Source of the DNA: Polytrichum commune
Lineage: Eukaryota; Streptophyta; Polytrichopsida; Polytrichales; Polytrichaceae
Length of the DNA stretch: 64,000 nt
Direction of reading: 5' to 3'
Assembly: GCA_950295325.1 (NCBI GenBank)
Contig: OX485804.1
Coordinates: 65,068,533 to 65,132,532, forward strand
The translations under genes were made by a program, and so were the position numbers. The notes beneath the pieces were generated by a model, which was given only the letters and a program-made list of their open reading frames with translations, made no database searches and was not told where the DNA came from. This document shows, in pieces, positions 26,147 through 37,943 of this stretch (position 1 is its first letter; each line of letters opens with the position of its first letter).

Positions 26147-26809
26147 ATGGCGGCCGCAGCCATGACCCGCGCGGGAGGCCTCATGGCCATGGAGCGAGTG
26201 TCCAAGGTCTCCCACGGCGGAGCCAGCAGCAACCGGGCGTTCCTCGGCAATGTGAGCTCCCTGCGAGCTGCCCGCCCCGCGCAGGCGGTGCAGGCCAAGG
26301 CCCTGGGCGTCAGGGCTGAGAAGTACCAGGTTGTGGAGCCTCTCAACGGCGATCCCTTCATCGGAGGCTTCGAGACTCCCGTGACCAGCAGCCCCCTCGT
26401 CGCATGGTACTTGTCCAACTTGCCCGCTTACCGCACCGCCGTGTCTCCCTTGTTGAGGGGAGTGGAGATTGGGCTTGCCCACGGCTACTTGCTGGTGGGG
26501 CCCTTCGTTCTAGCTGGACCTCTGCGGAACTCCGTGGTGAGGGGAGAGGCCGGTGCCCTTGCCGCCGGTGGCCTCGTTGCCATCCTTACCATCTGCTTGA
26601 CCATCTACGGAATCGCTTCGTTCAAGGAAGGCGCCCCCTCGTTGGCACCCAGCCTTACGTTGACAGGAAGGCAAAAGACGGCCGACAAGCTGCAGACGGC
26701 TGAGGGATGGGCTAGCTTCGCTGGAGGTTTCTTCTTCGGTGGGCTGTCCGGTGTCTACTGGGCGTACTTCTTGCTCTACGTGGTCAACCTCCCTTACCCC
26801 GTGAAATAG
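26147..26809 (+). CDS. psaL: Photosystem I reaction centre subunit XI (PsaL), copy 1
   Basis: Nuclear-encoded PsaL, 220 residues, no intron. Residues 1 to about 56 form an Ala/Ser/Arg-rich chloroplast transit peptide, with cleavage likely near [10 protein letters not shown]. The mature part has [18 protein letters not shown], then three membrane segments at about 102-124, 136-156 and 188-213, and ends LPYPVK. In plants PsaL lies on the PSI edge next to PsaH, PsaI and PsaO, where LHCII docks. ATG 26147 starts the typical MAAAAM leader; the later Met6, Met13 and Met15 are less likely. It differs from copies 2 and 3 by a single residue (Thr178, Ala in the others). The upstream region has a G-box and I-box. 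Confidence 0.97.
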   Translation: MAAAAMTRAGGLMAMERVSKVSHGGASSNRAFLGNVSSLRAARPAQAVQAKALGVRAEKYQVVEPLNGDPFIGGFETPVTSSPLVAWYLSNLPAYRTAVSPLLRGVEIGLAHGYLLVGPFVLAGPLRNSVVRGEAGALAAGGLVAILTICLTIYGIASFKEGAPSLAPSLTLTGRQKTADKLQTAEGWASFAGGFFFGGLSGVYWAYFLLYVVNLPYPVK

Positions 26810-28529
26810 GTTATATTTGTCGAAATTCTTGCTCAAGCGGGCGATTAGATTGTGAGCAACTTCACATTGTAAACTGGCATCAGTGGCATGGCAACAAGCT
26901 TCTCCTATGTTCATATTCTTTCCTCTTACCTCTGTTATTTGCTGCCATTGTTCGATAATCGCTGGGGTTTGAAACACTTTTCAGAGAGTCCAGTAGGCTC
27001 AATTGATTTAAAATATTGGGCAACCTACTTCAATGAAGAGACGGTTATCCACACCTGACTGTTTTCATACAAAGTGTTATCTTGTGTTTCTGCATGGCAT
27101 GTGAAGTGTTTGGACTCCAAAAGTCTAGGGATTATAGTTACCGTGAAGCTGTATGATTGGTGGGCTTTTCAAGGCCACATTGCAGAATCTATGAAATGTG
27201 GGATGTTGTGGATTATGTAGCTAGGGTGGTGAGCATTGATAGGTTACAAGCTTCGGTGATTGTGCCATTCTGGGGAGAGTCTGATGTTTCGTGGGAATGT
27301 GCATTAGCAGATGTTACGCAGTAGATAGGGCAGTCCATTCTTGGTAGTGATATCATCCTTCGCGAGATTCAGCAGAACAGATTCTAGTGTGCTCCTTCCT
27401 ATGTGGTATTTGGGTGTGTGACCTTACTGCGGGACTTCCAATTCCACAGACTATCTTTGATCACTTGATTGGAACAAGAATCTGACATTCGGTTGGCATT
27501 TGCGAATCTCGAAGATTGTGAGCTCAAGTTTCAGAGTTGGAGTTGAGATACAAACGTTCAAAGTGAAGAGTCTCTTTGTCTTTTTCTTTACGTGATTACA
27601 TAGGCATTCTTAATTGTGTTGACAATTGAACGGAGAATGGGGTCTATATTATGAGCAGATAGTTCTATCTCATAGGAACACGTGCCTTTTTGGTGTCTGT
27701 GCTTGAATACAAGCCTTGCCTTACATGACTGAAATACATAAATGTGTTGGATATAAACTCACATACGTTATGTCTAGATTTTGACAAATGAGAATGAAAG
27801 TACGTGTCTCGATGTTTGCGCTACATTAGTATTCATATGGAATGCCTGGGGCAGGGGAGGGTGGGTCATATAAAGCATGCAAGAGATCTGTTACAATTGA
27901 CCATTACACTCAAACGAGTATATTGATTTCTGTCAAATCAGAGGTCCGCTCAATCTTTTAGCCGGTTGTGTGCAGTTCAAAGATTGATGAATTTGTGAAG
28001 ATAATCAGACAGGGAGGTGAAGCATTCGGTTGTCTCAGTGTTCAGGTTAATTCTGCTGTGTATGTATAAATCGAGATCTCAAGACCATTCACAGGAGAAT
28101 TTGTGGTCTGATGCTTTTACGCTTCTGACACATTTCAGTGCATCTGTTCGATGCTCTCAGATTCAATCCCGCTATGAGAAGGTTGAGTGAATCATCGCAT
28201 CAAGGTGTTACATACGATGGCATTGATATGGAATGCGTTCATGGTCGTATGTTAATGTGCCATTTGACTAGTGTCAACCTTTACAGGCCTGAGGGGTAAA
28301 ATGTTATATGAAAAACACTATCGAAGCGACTTTTGAGAAGGGTTGTTCTGATGAGAAAATTGATATAATTAGTTTGATTTACATATACTGAACATTGGTG
28401 GAATTTTTCCTGCACAGTTTGATTTGAAGTGAACCAAAATGTCTCTTGATGTGAGGACTTCTTGAAGTACGGAAGATATACCATTCATGTAATTTTATGA
28501 TCTCCGAGGGGGCCTCACCACGTGAAGCT
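26810..28529. other. 3' flank of psaL copy 1
   Basis: Presumed 3' UTR and downstream DNA, homologous to the 3' flank of psaL copy 3 over about 1.5 kb and to that of copy 2 over a few hundred bases. No other gene is recognised. Confidence 0.5.
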
Positions 28530-28552
28530 ACACTAAATATGGTATTTAGTGT
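28530..28552. repeat. 23-bp palindrome, copy 1
   Basis: ACACTAAATA, three bases, then TATTTAGTGT: a perfect 10-bp inverted repeat. Related copies occur at 28864-28886, 35755-35777 and 56748-56770, with a half copy near 28940. Confidence 0.75.
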
Positions 28553-28863
28553 CAGTATGGTAACTTTTTGGATAACACCTCTTATGAATATGTGAACAAA
28601 TACTGTCATGGATGATGGACGAGTTCATAAGTTGGCCAAAACTCTACCTTCTCACGTCAGCAACTTGTGATGAAAAATCGTCATGGATTTTTCAAATCCG
28701 GATGTCGCGATTACTTGGTAAGTGACAGTAATTGCAATACTGTAAATGTATAATCCCCAAGAAATTCACAAGGAACAACAAATATTGTTGGGTTAACATT
28801 TAGTGTTGGTGACACTACACTGCAGTTTACAATTAGTAGTGAGCAAGGCAATCAGAATTGGCG

Positions 28864-29000
28864 ACACTAAACACCCTATTTAGTGTAGTTATGCGAGTGT
28901 TAGGGAACTAGTTTGGTGGTTTTTGAAAATCTGATACATCCTATTTAGTGTAGTTATGCGAGTGTTAGGGAACTAGTTTGGTGGTTTTTGAAAATCTGAT
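28864..29000 (+). repeat. Palindrome copy 2 followed by a 65-bp direct repeat
   Basis: ACACTAAACA-CCC-TATTTAGTGT is at 28864-28886. Starting inside it, a 65-bp unit (28875-28939, beginning CCTATTTAGTGTAG) is repeated almost exactly at 28940-29000. It ends each time in TTTTGAAAATCTGAT. Confidence 0.9.
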
Positions 29001-29300
29001 GGGTGTCTTCAACCGCAGTTTAGTTGATCTCAAGTGATTTGTTTCTGGAACATCAACATTCGTCGAAAACTTATCCAATTTCTAAGTTTAGTGCAGCTCT
29101 GAAAACTCCTCAGCTATACTTCCACCAATGCAAGTAATTGAACAGACTCCAAGTTTCCCACTATTGCCATGTGGGAGTAAAGCTCCCATTGCCCCGTGCT
29201 CTTAGTGAAGAGGTGATTGAGGAGCACCCAGCTACACAAACTTCTGCATGTTGATAGTGTTGAAGTGTAATTTACTCAGCCCGGGTGCTCAATACAGAGC

Positions 29301-30140
29301 ATAACATTATTAACCCTTAAATGCTCATGCAACCTGAAATGGGTCGTCACCTAATATTCCAATGCAGTTTGCGACCCACTAGATGGCGATCTATGTGAAT
29401 GGAAGGTATCTACTTGTATAAGGTGGTGTCCACTACCATGTGGGTTAAAATAACAAATAAAAGCCTCAAACTCCAAGCATGTAGGATTTTTTGTTAGGTT
29501 GGCATTGCTTGTTTGGGAGGCGGTTCCAAGTGTTGCCCAATTGTAGGAGCCAAATTTAGGAGCCAATATCTTTCACATATGATGCCTAGTTTGGGCGGGG
29601 TTTTCTTTCCCTTAGGACAGGGTGGTTGTTGTGCACAACTTGACCGGATGGATTTGGGAAAAAAATTGGTGCACACATGCTTGCTCCATGAATAAGGGGA
29701 AATCTCCCAAAATGACCTCATGTGGCCCCTCCAACTTTGAGGATGACCGACTTCATCTAAACTTGCTCAAACAAACCCAAATTCTTTAGAGCAGCTCATT
29801 TGTCATCCATATGGCATATAATCACAAAGTTGCCAACTTTCTTAATTTTGTGGCATGACCGAAATGGTCATGAAAAAAAAAAATAAAAAAAAAAATAGAG
29901 TTTTCTCTAGCTACCCCCCCCCCCAAGATGAAGGTCCTGTTCATATGACAAGTTGACCTAGAAAATGTGGTCCGATTGACTTCAAATTTTCACATAAAAC
30001 ATATAATATGGTAGTCTAGTTCACATTTGTATGGTTGGATTTTCAGGTCACATAGTATGTTTTTCTACATAGTAGAAAGTTCGAGCGTTGGTGCAGGAAA
30101 TGCCCCAAAATGGAATGTGAAGGCTTGAACGTTTAAGGGT
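29301..30140. other. Intergenic, nothing recognised
   Basis: AT-rich DNA with A and C homopolymer runs near 29870-29925. No gene or element was recognised. Confidence 0.35.
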
Positions 30141-30144
30141 TATG

Positions 30145-30905
30145 TAGTGTGCTTTTGTTCATGGTTGTATTCTCAATTTTTTTATGATTTAGCCTTCTTA
30201 ATTTGAAAATCCAACTGCAAGTAATGTGCTGATTTTAGGTAATTCATTTTTAATATTTTAAATAATGTTTTCTCCTTTCACAAGTATTCATACATTCAAA
30301 CTAATTAAACCCAATTAAAATTAATTGAGTATAATCAAGTGAAAGTCCCAAGCCTAATTTGGTGCCTACTATGCATGTAGATAAATATGGCAAGTCTGAG
30401 CATTATATCACACTAATCATAATAATTTAGCCTAATTACGCCAAATTAAATCAGAAATTATGCTTACTAATCAAACTACTAATCTATATTTAAGGCATTA
30501 ACTAAATAAGCTAATTGAATATAAAATTGCATACTTAAACTAATTGTGATCTAATTGAGAAACTTGCATTGATGCGCTTAATTGCACTTGCTTAGGTTTC
30601 ATTACGCTTAATTAGGTTTAATGCACTTACTTGCACTGAACTGGGCTTAATTAGTTTGAATGAGTATGAACACATGTAGAAATTTAGGCCTTGAGCTTGA
30701 TTACGCTTTTATTACGCTCAATTACTCTCAATAACTTGTAATTGGATTTAATTAGTTTGAATGTATGAATAATTGGGAAAGGAGAAGACATTAAGCAAAA
30801 TATTATAAAATTGATTAGCTAAAATCAGCACACTATTTTAAGTTCAATTTTAAAACAACAAAGGCTAAAGCACAAAATTATAACCTCAATGTTCATGAGG
30901 ACTTT
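30145..30905. mobile_element. Long-terminal-inverted-repeat (foldback-like) element
   Basis: The left 200 bases and the reverse complement of the right 200 bases align. Shared blocks include ATGATTTAGCC / GTGCTTTAGCC, GTGCTGATTTTAG, TTTTCTCCTTTC / CTTCTCCTTTCC, CATACATTCAAACTAATTAA and CAATTA(A/C)AA. The central part (about 30360-30690) is rich in CTTAATTAGG-like segments. There is no reading frame. The ends are set by loss of similarity and are approximate; I could not define a target duplication. Confidence 0.75.
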
Positions 30906-31859
30906 TTAATATTTGCATCCTCCAAGTTAATTATGTGCTTTGTTAATAATTTTCTTTTGGAATGAAATCCTAGTCAATTTTTTATTTACTAAGTGGAAGT
31001 AAACATATATGTTGGATTTTGGACCTTCAAGGTGAGGTGCACTCAATATGTGTTTTGTGGACAAGCAACCTTCAAGAATGCAAGGGCAACTTTTTTCGGT
31101 TAGGCTTAAAAAATTTGAAATTTTGTTAGGGGTTGGCTAAGGGGTTGCGGGTCATGGGCCCCGGCCCTTATCCAAACCTAGACCCCCCCCTTAAAAGTTC
31201 GTAGGGCGAGGTGTAGCGTCTACTGTCAATAAATTGCATGTTTTACTTTTAATGCATGCCAAATGGTGATAGTCTAGTTCATGACCATTGGAGTAAGGCG
31301 TTCCATTGCCCACATGGGTTTTGACCCGATTTACATGTCCACAATTGGTTGTGGTGGCCCTAGAGCTAGCCACTCCCTATAAGGGGCTCCAGGGTAATGC
31401 ACCCAAATGGGCTCCCACAACATGCATATTTTTTCACTAGATTTTTTTTTCCCTTCATAGGCCTCTAACAATGGATGCACTACACCACAACATAAGGCCT
31501 AGTATGCCCTCCCTGCCAATAGGCCTATTAGCCCTTATTGCCTCGTCCAATTTCACCTTTGCTTCAATGCATCATTACACATGCCACATTACTCCATGTT
31601 CTTCCACACATTCCTCAGCCCTCCACTTCTTCTCCTCAAATTTTTTTCTTTTTTCTTTGCCTTTTGATTTTTTGTAATCTTGAGGTTGGCCTTTCTCTCC
31701 TCTTTTTCTCGAGCTACCTTCTTCTGTCTCTCTTGCTTGTATTCTAGAGCAACTAGCTACTTACCCCTCGTCATTATTATAGGGTTAGAATAGTCTAAAT
31801 GGGGTGTCATTGCTCCCTTGAGGAATAACCATTGTTTGCGAAAGTCTCAAACTTGATCT
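30906..31859. other. Intergenic, nothing recognised
   Basis: No supportable gene. Short reading frames on both strands have low-complexity Ser/Leu/Phe-rich translations. Confidence 0.35.
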
Positions 31860-33900
31860 CAACCTTTATGTTGCATTTGGGTCAACCCCTTCCAACTCTT
31901 CTGTAGTACTAAACTCCTCAATGGTATATTCCTCCTCCACCCCCCCACCCCCACCCCCATTTTCACACCTTGCATTGTGTCCTCATCGTCATTCTCAACG
32001 CTATCATATATTGAGTTCCATCTTCTTGAGTATCTATTATCATCTCTCCAAACACCTCTTCGACCATTTCTTCGCACATTTTTTCTTCATTGACCTCATT
32101 GACATTATTAACCTCAACTGCAACACTAACAAACACTACACTTGGCCGCATTTTATCATCCATGGTTGAACAATTCAAAGGCCAAATACATGTGGCAGAA
32201 AACCCTTTCCTAATGTTTTCTAGAGTCATGGCCTTTTTCAAGGCCAACAACACCCATTGGGCTAGGTCCTCCTTTGTAGCTCCCTTCCCCTTGTTCCTAA
32301 GGGTCGAAAAATCTTGGTGTTTTTGAATGCATCCTGAATGGTTTGAAAATACTCACATCCAAAGGTTGGATGGCATGGGATGTGTGACTAGGAATGGTTG
32401 AGACATCTAGACATATTTTTTGGGTAGTGTCGGCAACATCTTTGGTGACATGGGAGTTGTGCCCATCCATTATGAGTATATACTAGCTCTCATTAGAAAT
32501 GCGATACATTTTACCAATGTGAAGTAGTAACTGTTCAATCCACTTGTTGTATAGTGCTCCCGTCATCGAAGATTTTTTTTGCATGGCCATACAAGCCCAC
32601 TCCTTGTACCTAATCATGAAATTCCACTTAAATGACCTACCCATAAATATATTAAAATTGGGAATGCTAGAACCCGATGCCTTGATGCGAGACAAGGCAG
32701 ACGACCATTCCAGAGCTTGGACAACTAACCAACTAATTCAACTATTAGTTGACTAGTTGCCTTTCGTAACTATAGTTATTTGCAATTTGACCTACCATAA
32801 AATGTAGTTGACTATAGTTGTTTTAAATTTGGTGTGTCAAAAAATTTAGTTAACTATAGTTATATCTAGTTAACTAAAGTTGAGTGCAACATGTTCACAT
32901 AATTATGTTGTAGTATTGTAGTGTCACTAGTGTGTTATTTGTGTTGGTGATGTACATGGAGGTTGTTTCAAAGCCCAACATTGTGAGTGATCGTATAAAA
33001 ACGTTAATTGGTAATCCTCAGTGGCCCGAGCATATTAAAGACACTTAATTAAAACAAATCAAGAGGCGAACTTCTTCCAATATATAATAATACTTGGGAA
33101 TTTTTCTAGTTAACTATAGTTGTTTTTTAATTTGGTCTTAAGTTTTTCTAGTTAACTATAGTTGTTCCCTTAAATGTATAGAAAAACATTAGTTATAGTT
33201 ATTTTGGTAGTTGTCCAAGATCTGTACCATTCTCTCTCGTCAGGCATGGCAATATGGATGCTCCATATCCCCCTCATGGCCAAAACGTGGCCACTGCCAT
33301 TTTGCCTTGCTTGGGGTCCAGACTCATTATATATCCAACTCTGAGTGTCTAGGTAATTGTTCCTAGAGTACATATATCATAAATTATCATATAAAGATGC
33401 ATCATTCTCAGTGCATAAGCCCTTCACCCTCCCTTGATCAAACTATGTGCCAATTTAAGTGTCAAGTTGGGGTTTCTAATTTTGGACCACTTTACTCACT
33501 CCGGTCCAGGATTGCGTATTGTAAAAGGAATGTCATGGTCATGGGTGATCTCAGCCACCTTTAAACAACATTGACTCAATTTAATTGGATGGCCTAGTCT
33601 CTACGTTTTGAGAATCTAATTACAAGTTCTTTCTCCTCTTCATATGAAGGCACCCCTGACTTGTCACGTTTTCTACCCATAGTTTTCCCTAGAAGACGGT
33701 CCCACAAAGACATGGTGGATATTCCATAAATTTGTGCCACTGTTTTTATTGGAGCCCCATCATCAATTGCAAGAAGCCTGCATCTAGTTGCTAATATGTC
33801 CAGTTGCCATTTTTCTAAGTTCTTTAACCAAACGTTCAAAACATATACCATCCACATTGCCCACCTCAACACCTCTCAAATGTCCTCCACACCTTGATAT
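31860..33900 (-). pseudogene. Second Tigger/pogo transposase relic
   Basis: Minus strand, in several frames. 33872-33594 encodes a psq/CENP-B-type helix-turn-helix (IKTVAQIYGISTMSLWDRL, then GRKRDKSGVPSYEEEKEL). Around 32480-32330 lies the DDE core, YILIMDGHNSH followed by HAIQPLDVSIFKPF. 32253-31963 encodes the tail KKAMTLENIRKGFSATCIWPLN, which ends in an acidic region. The order matches a complete transposase, but stops and frameshifts separate the blocks. It is more diverged in sequence from the copy at 8.4-9.4 kb than that copy's intactness would suggest, so the two are different subfamilies. Confidence 0.85.
32745..33200. repeat. Recurrent TAGTTAACTATAGTTG palindromic motif
   Basis: Variants of TAGTTAACTATAGTTG recur at about 32765, 32815, 32850, 32870, 33108 and 33145, several followed by TTTTTTAATTTGGT. 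The motif contains overlapping palindromes (GTTAAC, CTATAG). The cluster interrupts the transposase relic between its helix-turn-helix and DDE parts. Confidence 0.6.
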
Positions 33901-35344
33901 TCAATGAGTAATTTGATAAGAAAGGTATGCAAAAAAAAACCGTTAGATATGGGCCTCAAGATTTTGTGTTGATGGTAGTTCTGGGTTGTTTGAAAACCCT
34001 AAACCAAGCAACAATAGAAATGAATGAACATGCTAAACCAGTAGCATTTGACCCTTAAACCAATATATAGCATCCTGTCTTGCTGAACTAACAACATCCG
34101 ACCCAAAAACCGACAACATCAACCTAACAAGCCCTAGCCTAAACCGCGGTGAGAAACAACGTTAATCAATACCAACCAGTGACATACCCAACCCTCAATC
34201 AAAAGCATTTCTTTTCCTAAACAAATGTGAAACCCAAGAGACTGAGTGTACAAAGTTGACCCCTTTACGTTAGGTAGCCATCCCCTAAACCAAGCAACAA
34301 CAACAATAACTCACCTTGCTAAAGCAATAGCATCCAACCCTTGAATTGGAATCATATTGGCAATTAGTGGGTGCAATGCAAACGAACCTACAAAGAAGAA
34401 CACATTTGTGATTGGGTCACCATCCACGATTAAAGAGAGCCCAACGTGAAGTATTCATTTAGAGTCCACAAAATTTCAAAAGAGGTAGATAACATTTGTG
34501 ATTTAAAGACGTGTAGGAAACAAAAGATGATGAATGACTAGTACTAGAACACTAGACTACAAGTAGATTGATTCATGTGTAAATCTAAAATGTTGCAAAA
34601 GTGATGGCTTGAAAAAGATGCAATGAGAGGCTGGATGTAGTGATTCTCCAGCTAGATCATGTTTTACATTGCTTGGAATCACTTTTGAAAGCCAGTGAAT
34701 CCACCATTTGGTGTGTAGTTGTGAGCAAGACACGATATTTTGATGCTCAAATTAAGGGGCCACTATTTTATAAGTATGAGTTTTGGTCCCTAACTAGTTG
34801 TTTACAGGGTGTGATATTGTGAAACAACTTACATTCCTCTAACATTTCATGTTATCTCTCATGCATCTCTGAAAAATGTAGGACAAATTTGAAGTTTCTC
34901 TTTCTGGCCAAATCAGCTTATTTTCATGGTTTTCCATCTCTACCATACTAGATATGTCTGAGTGCTAAATGAAATGCTAACAGCTGCAGTACCATACAAC
35001 ACTATCAATGAAATGGTCTAATTTTACATGCGATTTGGCCGCTCAATAACCCAAAGAAGCATGTTAGTAATGAAGATATCCACTGGAAGACTGTTCAACA
35101 TATAAACATTGTAACACTTAGTATTATATGCAGATACTGATACATGAGGCTTCAGTGCACATTGTGGCTCATTTATCAAGCACAAACACTTTGCTGCACC
35201 TATAACTGTACTGCATTTTGCAGAGAACTGTATAAAGGTGGATAGGCATTGTACTGAAGAAAACAATAAATCGTCAATTTAAATAATTGAATCTTCAATC
35301 AATATTACAATGAAAATTGCTAATGTCAAAGCTATGAAGTCCAC
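33901..35344. other. Intergenic, then 3' UTR of psbR copy 1
   Basis: No gene recognised in 33901-35200. About 35220-35344 is the presumed 3' UTR of psbR copy 1 and is similar to the 3' UTR of psbR copy 3 (shared TACAATGCCTA(T/C)CCACCTTTA-type sequence). Confidence 0.5.
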
Positions 35345-37351
35345 TTAAGCCAAGGCACTGGTGCTGTAGACGAGGAAGGCACCGGCAAGAAGAATACCTC
35401 CAAGCAAGGTGGCCCAGATGGCAAGCCCGGGAACTCCTGTCATACGAGATAGAACACAAATCAGCAATAGAAAAAAGGATAAGTCAACAGTGACTCGTGA
35501 CCCCTCAAAAAAGGACAGGAAAAAGTTAATGGTTCTGGACTCTGAGCCACTCATATGCGATCTGCTTATCTTAACTAACAGACACAAATTCTTCCACTAC
35601 ACAATAAATTCTGCAATGTTAAAACTATATATCTCATTTTTAATCAACAAAGGTCAAATTGGTTGGTTGGATATTATGGCAAATTAACATCTTTACTTGG
35701 TACAAATTACATGTGTAGTAAGATTTAGCTTTGTGTAACTCAAAATGGTAAATAACACTAAATACAATATTTAGTGTAGTTTCTGACGATGACTTTGCCA
35801 TAAAAACTTCAAAGATTCAGCTCTAATTTTATATCTGATTGAGCCTGTATGTGGACCAGGGAAGAAGTGAAGAATAATGTCACCCACCTCCTGCGTACAC
35901 GTCTCCTGATTTGGACCACTCATCCCTGGCGTAGATTGGGCTGCAAGAAGATAGAAAGTTGAGGAACTAAGCGCCAGTACGTGATATTTCAAGGACCCAA
36001 TTTGGAAATCCGCGCCACAAATCTTGTGCGCCTCGGATCAAATTTGTAGAAGTAAACAAATGATCAGGAGAAAGGCACAATGAAACTAGCCCAATTTCGC
36101 ACGACTATGTAGCCAGGAGGAAAAGTACCTGTAGCCATCGACGTTAGCACCATACTTCTTGGTGTACTGGTACACTCCCTTACCCTGCAGGCCAAACAAT
36201 GAACCCATGTAAGCATTCCAAAACACGTGATAAGGGGGCATAACAAGATCATGTCCAGAAGTCATTACATTCCCAACTTTGTCTTCAACACTCTAAAAAT
36301 GTTCAGAGATGCCACTTTCTCTGCAGGCACTAACATTCAACTGTAAGCATTCCAGACCACAGGGTATGGCGACGTAACGAGTCCATGTCCAGAATTCATC
36401 ACATCCTACGTTTAATCTTATCGAAGACTCAAATTCTTGACATGTGTCAATGGCACTCACAGTGGGCTTCCTTCCTTGGGCGTCGACACCTTTCTTGAAC
36501 TTGAGATCACCTGATGGGCCTGCAATTCCCACATTCCCAAAAACCACAGTTACTACCACACTCCGTTTCACAAAGTGAAGAACCAAGACTTTTGACATTC
36601 AGACTCAAGCCCAGATCACGCCAGACTTTCCGTCCGTGAAATTGCTGAGGATTGTGTTTGAGGAATAGATGTTGGCCCACCACTTTTCACACTATTACAG
36701 CCGGAGATGCTGACGGATGGTGCCAGATGTGATCAACCCCTCCCCCATGTCACCATTTGTCAAACACAACCCCCCAATGGCTACAAACACAATTGTCCTT
36801 CTCGTCACCATCAATTTGGACACCCTGAACCTCCGAAATTTAAAAAATGCCGACAATCCTGGGTTGAGAACCAACCACTGGCTCCACATCTAGCTAACAC
36901 ATGGCTGAATGGCTAAATCAGAAGTCCCTCATCCCCCATGTCGCTGTGACCACTTCCCAAACACAAACCCCCCCAAAGCACTCTTGTGCTTTCCATCACA
37001 ATCTGAAAATGTATTCAGTCTGCAGAGAATCCTAAGCTGAGACTCAGCCAATGGCTTCACGTCTACTTACGACTGGACGATTGACTAACACAGAACTCAC
37101 TCGTCCCCCATGTCATCCGGAAATGCATAAGTCTGCAAGTAATTCTAAGAAATTCTGAGTTGAGAGTCACCCAATGGCTCCTTGACGTTGATCTTCTTCA
37201 CGTTGGCGGTGATCCTCAAGGCGGATGGGCCCCGGGTGGTCCTGAGCACGGGCAAGCCCTGCACTGCAGCACCGGAGAAGGATGACCTCTCCAACACGGA
37301 GGGAGCAACGACAGAGGTGGCCATGGAGGCGGACAGAGTGGTGGCGGCCAT
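35345..37351 (-). CDS. psbR: Photosystem II 10 kDa polypeptide (PsbR), copy 1
   Basis: Five exons on the minus strand: 37351-37171, 36519-36461, 36184-36129, 35940-35888, 35436-35345 (181/59/56/53/92 nt, 146 residues, all GT-AG). PsbR is a thylakoid lumen-side PSII protein that supports PsbP/PsbQ binding and oxygen evolution. An Ala/Ser/Thr-rich transit peptide (MAATTLSASMATSVV...) is followed by LKFKKGVDAQGRKPTGKGVY, KKYGANVDGYSPIY, WSKSGDVYAGG and a C-terminal membrane segment ending VYSTSALA. Exons 4 and 5, intron 4 and the 3' UTR closely match psbR copy 3, while exon 1 is the most divergent of the three copies. A 23-bp palindrome lies in intron 4. Upstream is a relic of another psbR exon 4. 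Confidence 0.96.
35755..35777. repeat. 23-bp palindrome in psbR copy 1 intron 4
   Basis: ACACTAAATA-CAA-TATTTAGTGT, a perfect 10-bp inverted repeat with the same arms as 28530-28552. It is also preceded by TGGTAA, as is that copy in its inverted reading. psbR copy 3, which otherwise shares this intron, lacks it. Confidence 0.8.
36614..36735 (+). mobile_element. MITE of the GATCACACCAAC family, copy B
   Basis: It starts GATCACGCCAG and ends GATGTGATCAACC, with interior TGTTGGCCCACCACTTTTCAC and GGAGATGCTGACGGATGGTG. It lies in intron 1 of psbR copy 1. Confidence 0.7.
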
Positions 37352-37495
37352 GGCTGATGTTGCTGCGATTGTTGATCAGAGCAGAATGATGTGTGGGAAC
37401 AAATTGGGTTGCCTTCCTTCCTTCGATAGGGGGAGGAAATATGAAAGGAGGGGCGAATGCGAGTGGGCAGGCTGCTACCTTATCCGAAAGGAAAG

Positions 37496-37546
37496 GTCAC
37501 CCACCTCCCGGGTACACGTCACCTGACTTGGACCACACATCCCAGG
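37496..37546 (-). pseudogene. psbR exon 4 relic upstream of psbR copy 1
   Basis: The reverse complement reads GATGTGTGGTCCAAGTCAGG then TGACGTGTACCCGGGAG and GTGGGTGACC. This is the end of psbR exon 4 (WSKSGDVYAG) plus its donor GTGGGTGAC. It lies about 145-195 bp before the ATG of copy 1, in the same orientation. It marks a former further psbR copy, of which neighbouring exons are not seen. A GATAAGG motif follows it at about 37480. Confidence 0.8.
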
Positions 37547-37943
37547 TGGTCCCTGATTCGACCCGAGACCTAATCTTGAGCTCAATCCATGTAGAAACCC
37601 TAAACGTGATCCATAAACTCTTCGAATAATAAACAGTCTTCTAACCTCCCATATATAAATCTCTCAGTTCTAAAGCATTTCATTTGTGCAGGCGATTTTG
37701 TCAAAATAGTTCGGAGATCTTGTTGGCGGCAGTCACTCGATCGTTTGCATTTTTAGTAGTACACAACAATCCTTTCATCTCCTCCATTAATTCGCAGGAA
37801 CAAGAATGTCGAGGATTGAATACAACAAGTGGGATCACGGACACACACGCTCTTCCGAGGATGAGGGAAGACCCCAGGCTATGACGAATAACGCGCCAAA
37901 ACGTGCAAAGAGCACCGAAGCCCAACTACAAAGTGATTAGATT

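Larger units (their letters stand above)
25865..29300 (+). repeat. Left arm of a large inverted duplication (with psaL copy 1)
   Basis: From ACTCGTTACAATAAG (25865) through psaL copy 1 and its downstream region to about 28300, the sequence matches the reverse complement of about 58105-60574. Weaker homology continues: 28300-28560 corresponds to 56750-56945, and GGGTGCTCAA(T/C)ACAGAG near 29285 corresponds to 56500. The right arm carries an extra insertion of about 1.15 kb (about 56950-58100). Confidence 0.85.

Noticed and set aside
26510-26977. Long antisense frame over psaL copy 1 (also seen at 50163-50567 and 59525-59929)
   Set aside because: It recurs with every psaL copy because GC-rich coding DNA leaves the opposite strand open. 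Its translation is Gly/Arg/Pro-rich without motifs.
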